From NCBI GenBank assembly GCA_030605285.1, contig JAUWIQ010000187.1:1-5115 (forward strand): 5,115 bases of DNA, given 5' to 3'. Shown here one piece after another: positions 4,601 to 5,115 of this stretch. The stretch's first letter is position 1. Each line of letters opens with the position of its first letter. The DNA is from Planctomycetota bacterium. Lineage in GTDB: Bacteria > Planctomycetota > Planctomycetia > Pirellulales > UBA7805. Both the position numbers and the translations under genes were made by a program. Under the pieces are notes generated by a model. The model did not search any database, had not been told where the DNA came from, and saw only the letters and a list, made by a program, of their open reading frames with translations.

Positions 4601-5115
4601 TTAGTCATCGATTTTGAAAAATCGCATGCCGCAGATGAGAAGAGACAAAGCACCGATCGTCGCTAAGAATGTCTTGGCCTGCTCTGCGGGTGTGGTTCCC
4701 AAAAAATCGCATAACTGGCGGGTAAGCGACCCCAAGGACCCGTGCGAGGTCCTCGGCGGTGTGCCGCTGGCAGGTGACTCAGAGAAGTGGCTCATGGCGG
4801 TTGGCCGTGGGGACGATCCCGACAACGGACGGCCACCTCCAATGGCCGCAACCGCGGGCTCAAGCGTATCGCCGCGCACGGGGACCAGGCGACCGCGACG
4901 TTTACCACCCGCTGCTGCGAGTCGTTCCGGTTGGTGCTGATCGAGCGTGCGGTTCACATCCACAAGGAAATGGCCGACACGGCCACAAAAGCTGCCCACC
5001 GTGTGGCCTTTTTTGGCACCCAATAAGACGCCCGCTAACTCACCGCGGGCGTTAAATATAGGACGCCCTGAATCGCCCTGACGGGCCTCCGCTGATAGCT
5101 CGATCATTTCAAAAG
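4601..5115 (-). CDS. C-terminal part of a trypsin-like serine protease with a C-terminal membrane anchor, N-terminus cut by window edge
   Basis: The frame is open to the right edge; 170 residues are visible and the coding direction enters from beyond 5115. The ATG at 5107 has no Shine-Dalgarno and lies inside the fold, so it is not the start. Counting from that Met, EARQGDSGRPIFNARGELAGVLLG (7-30) is the trypsin-family active-site block with nucleophile S13, followed by KKGHTVGSFCGRVGHFL, the last part of the protease barrel. The His and Asp of the triad would lie outside the window. The usual GDSGGP is GDSGRP here. After the domain comes a Pro/Ser/Gly/Arg-rich linker (about 50-140), then a hydrophobic helix TFLATIGALSLLICGM (146-161) and FFKIDD at the end, suggesting a tail-anchored or C-terminally anchored envelope protease. 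From memory, similar short trypsin-like proteins are frequent in planctomycetes. The substrate is unknown. It converges on top6A with a 38-bp gap. Confidence 0.82.
   Translation of the reverse strand, partial: FEMIELSAEARQGDSGRPIFNARGELAGVLLGAKKGHTVGSFCGRVGHFLVDVNRTLDQHQPERLAAAGGKRRGRLVPVRGDTLEPAVAAIGGGRPLSGSSPRPTAMSHFSESPASGTPPRTSHGSLGSLTRQLCDFLGTTPAEQAKTFLATIGALSLLICGMRFFKIDD
4981..5014 (+). terminator. Terminator-shaped hairpin with T-run, read toward the right, inside the protease gene
   Basis: GGCCACA (4981-4987) and TGTGGCC (5002-5008) form a perfect seven-pair stem with a 14-nt loop, immediately followed by six Ts (5009-5014). This is the form of an intrinsic terminator for plus-strand transcription, lying about 420 bp past the top6A stop. 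It could stop readthrough from the top6 operon into the convergent gene. The same bases encode the protease stretch AKKGHTVG, so the arrangement may be incidental. Confidence 0.35.
5028..5052. repeat. GC-rich 8-bp inverted repeat inside the protease coding region
   Basis: ACGCCCGC (5028-5035) and GCGGGCGT (5045-5052) are exact reverse complements around a 9-base loop. The bases encode NARGELAGV of the protease just after the active-site serine. No T-run follows on either strand. It may only reflect codon choice. Confidence 0.4.

Noticed and set aside
4614..5055. Plus-strand open frames downstream of top6A as possible third operon members
   Set aside because: They are antisense to the protease fragment with its GDSG motif and membrane helix; the frames have no motifs or ribosome binding sites.

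Overview
The window looks like chromosomal DNA of a bacterium, most likely a planctomycete of the Pirellulales type. The reasons are the Shine-Dalgarno sequences, two small secreted Gly/Tyr/Pro-rich proteins of a style I associate with that group, and a tail-anchored trypsin-like protease fragment with a GTYCGR-like block. This placement comes from recall of protein families, not from a search.

Layout: (1) 1-815, minus strand: two small exported proteins of unknown function, one cut by the left edge (1-405) and one complete (462-815). (2) 816-1172: a divergent intergenic region of about 350 bp with a perfect TATAAT box, a repeated AACCGGT element, a 9-bp inverted repeat and a 10-bp palindrome. 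(3) 1173-4562, plus strand: a two-gene operon for an archaeal-type DNA topoisomerase VI, top6B (GHKL ATPase subunit) then top6A (Spo11-like cleavage subunit), 57 bp apart. (4) 4563-4600: a short convergent gap with a weak hairpin. (5) 4601-5115, minus strand: the C-terminal part of a trypsin-like serine protease ending in a membrane anchor, cut by the right edge.

The two topoisomerase genes should make one heterotetrameric A2B2 type IIB enzyme. ATP-driven dimerisation of Top6B is relayed through its transducer to Top6A, which makes a double-strand break through a 5'-phosphotyrosine and passes another duplex. All catalytic motifs are visible, so the enzyme looks active. Three things stand out: an archaeal/plant-type enzyme in a bacterial setting, long acid-free Lys/Arg-rich N-terminal tails on both subunits, and an extra segment of about 80 residues in the Top6B transducer that resembles a second copy of its own H2TH domain. 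The flanking genes have no evident functional link to the topoisomerase, and no mobile element, tRNA, rRNA or CRISPR array was seen.
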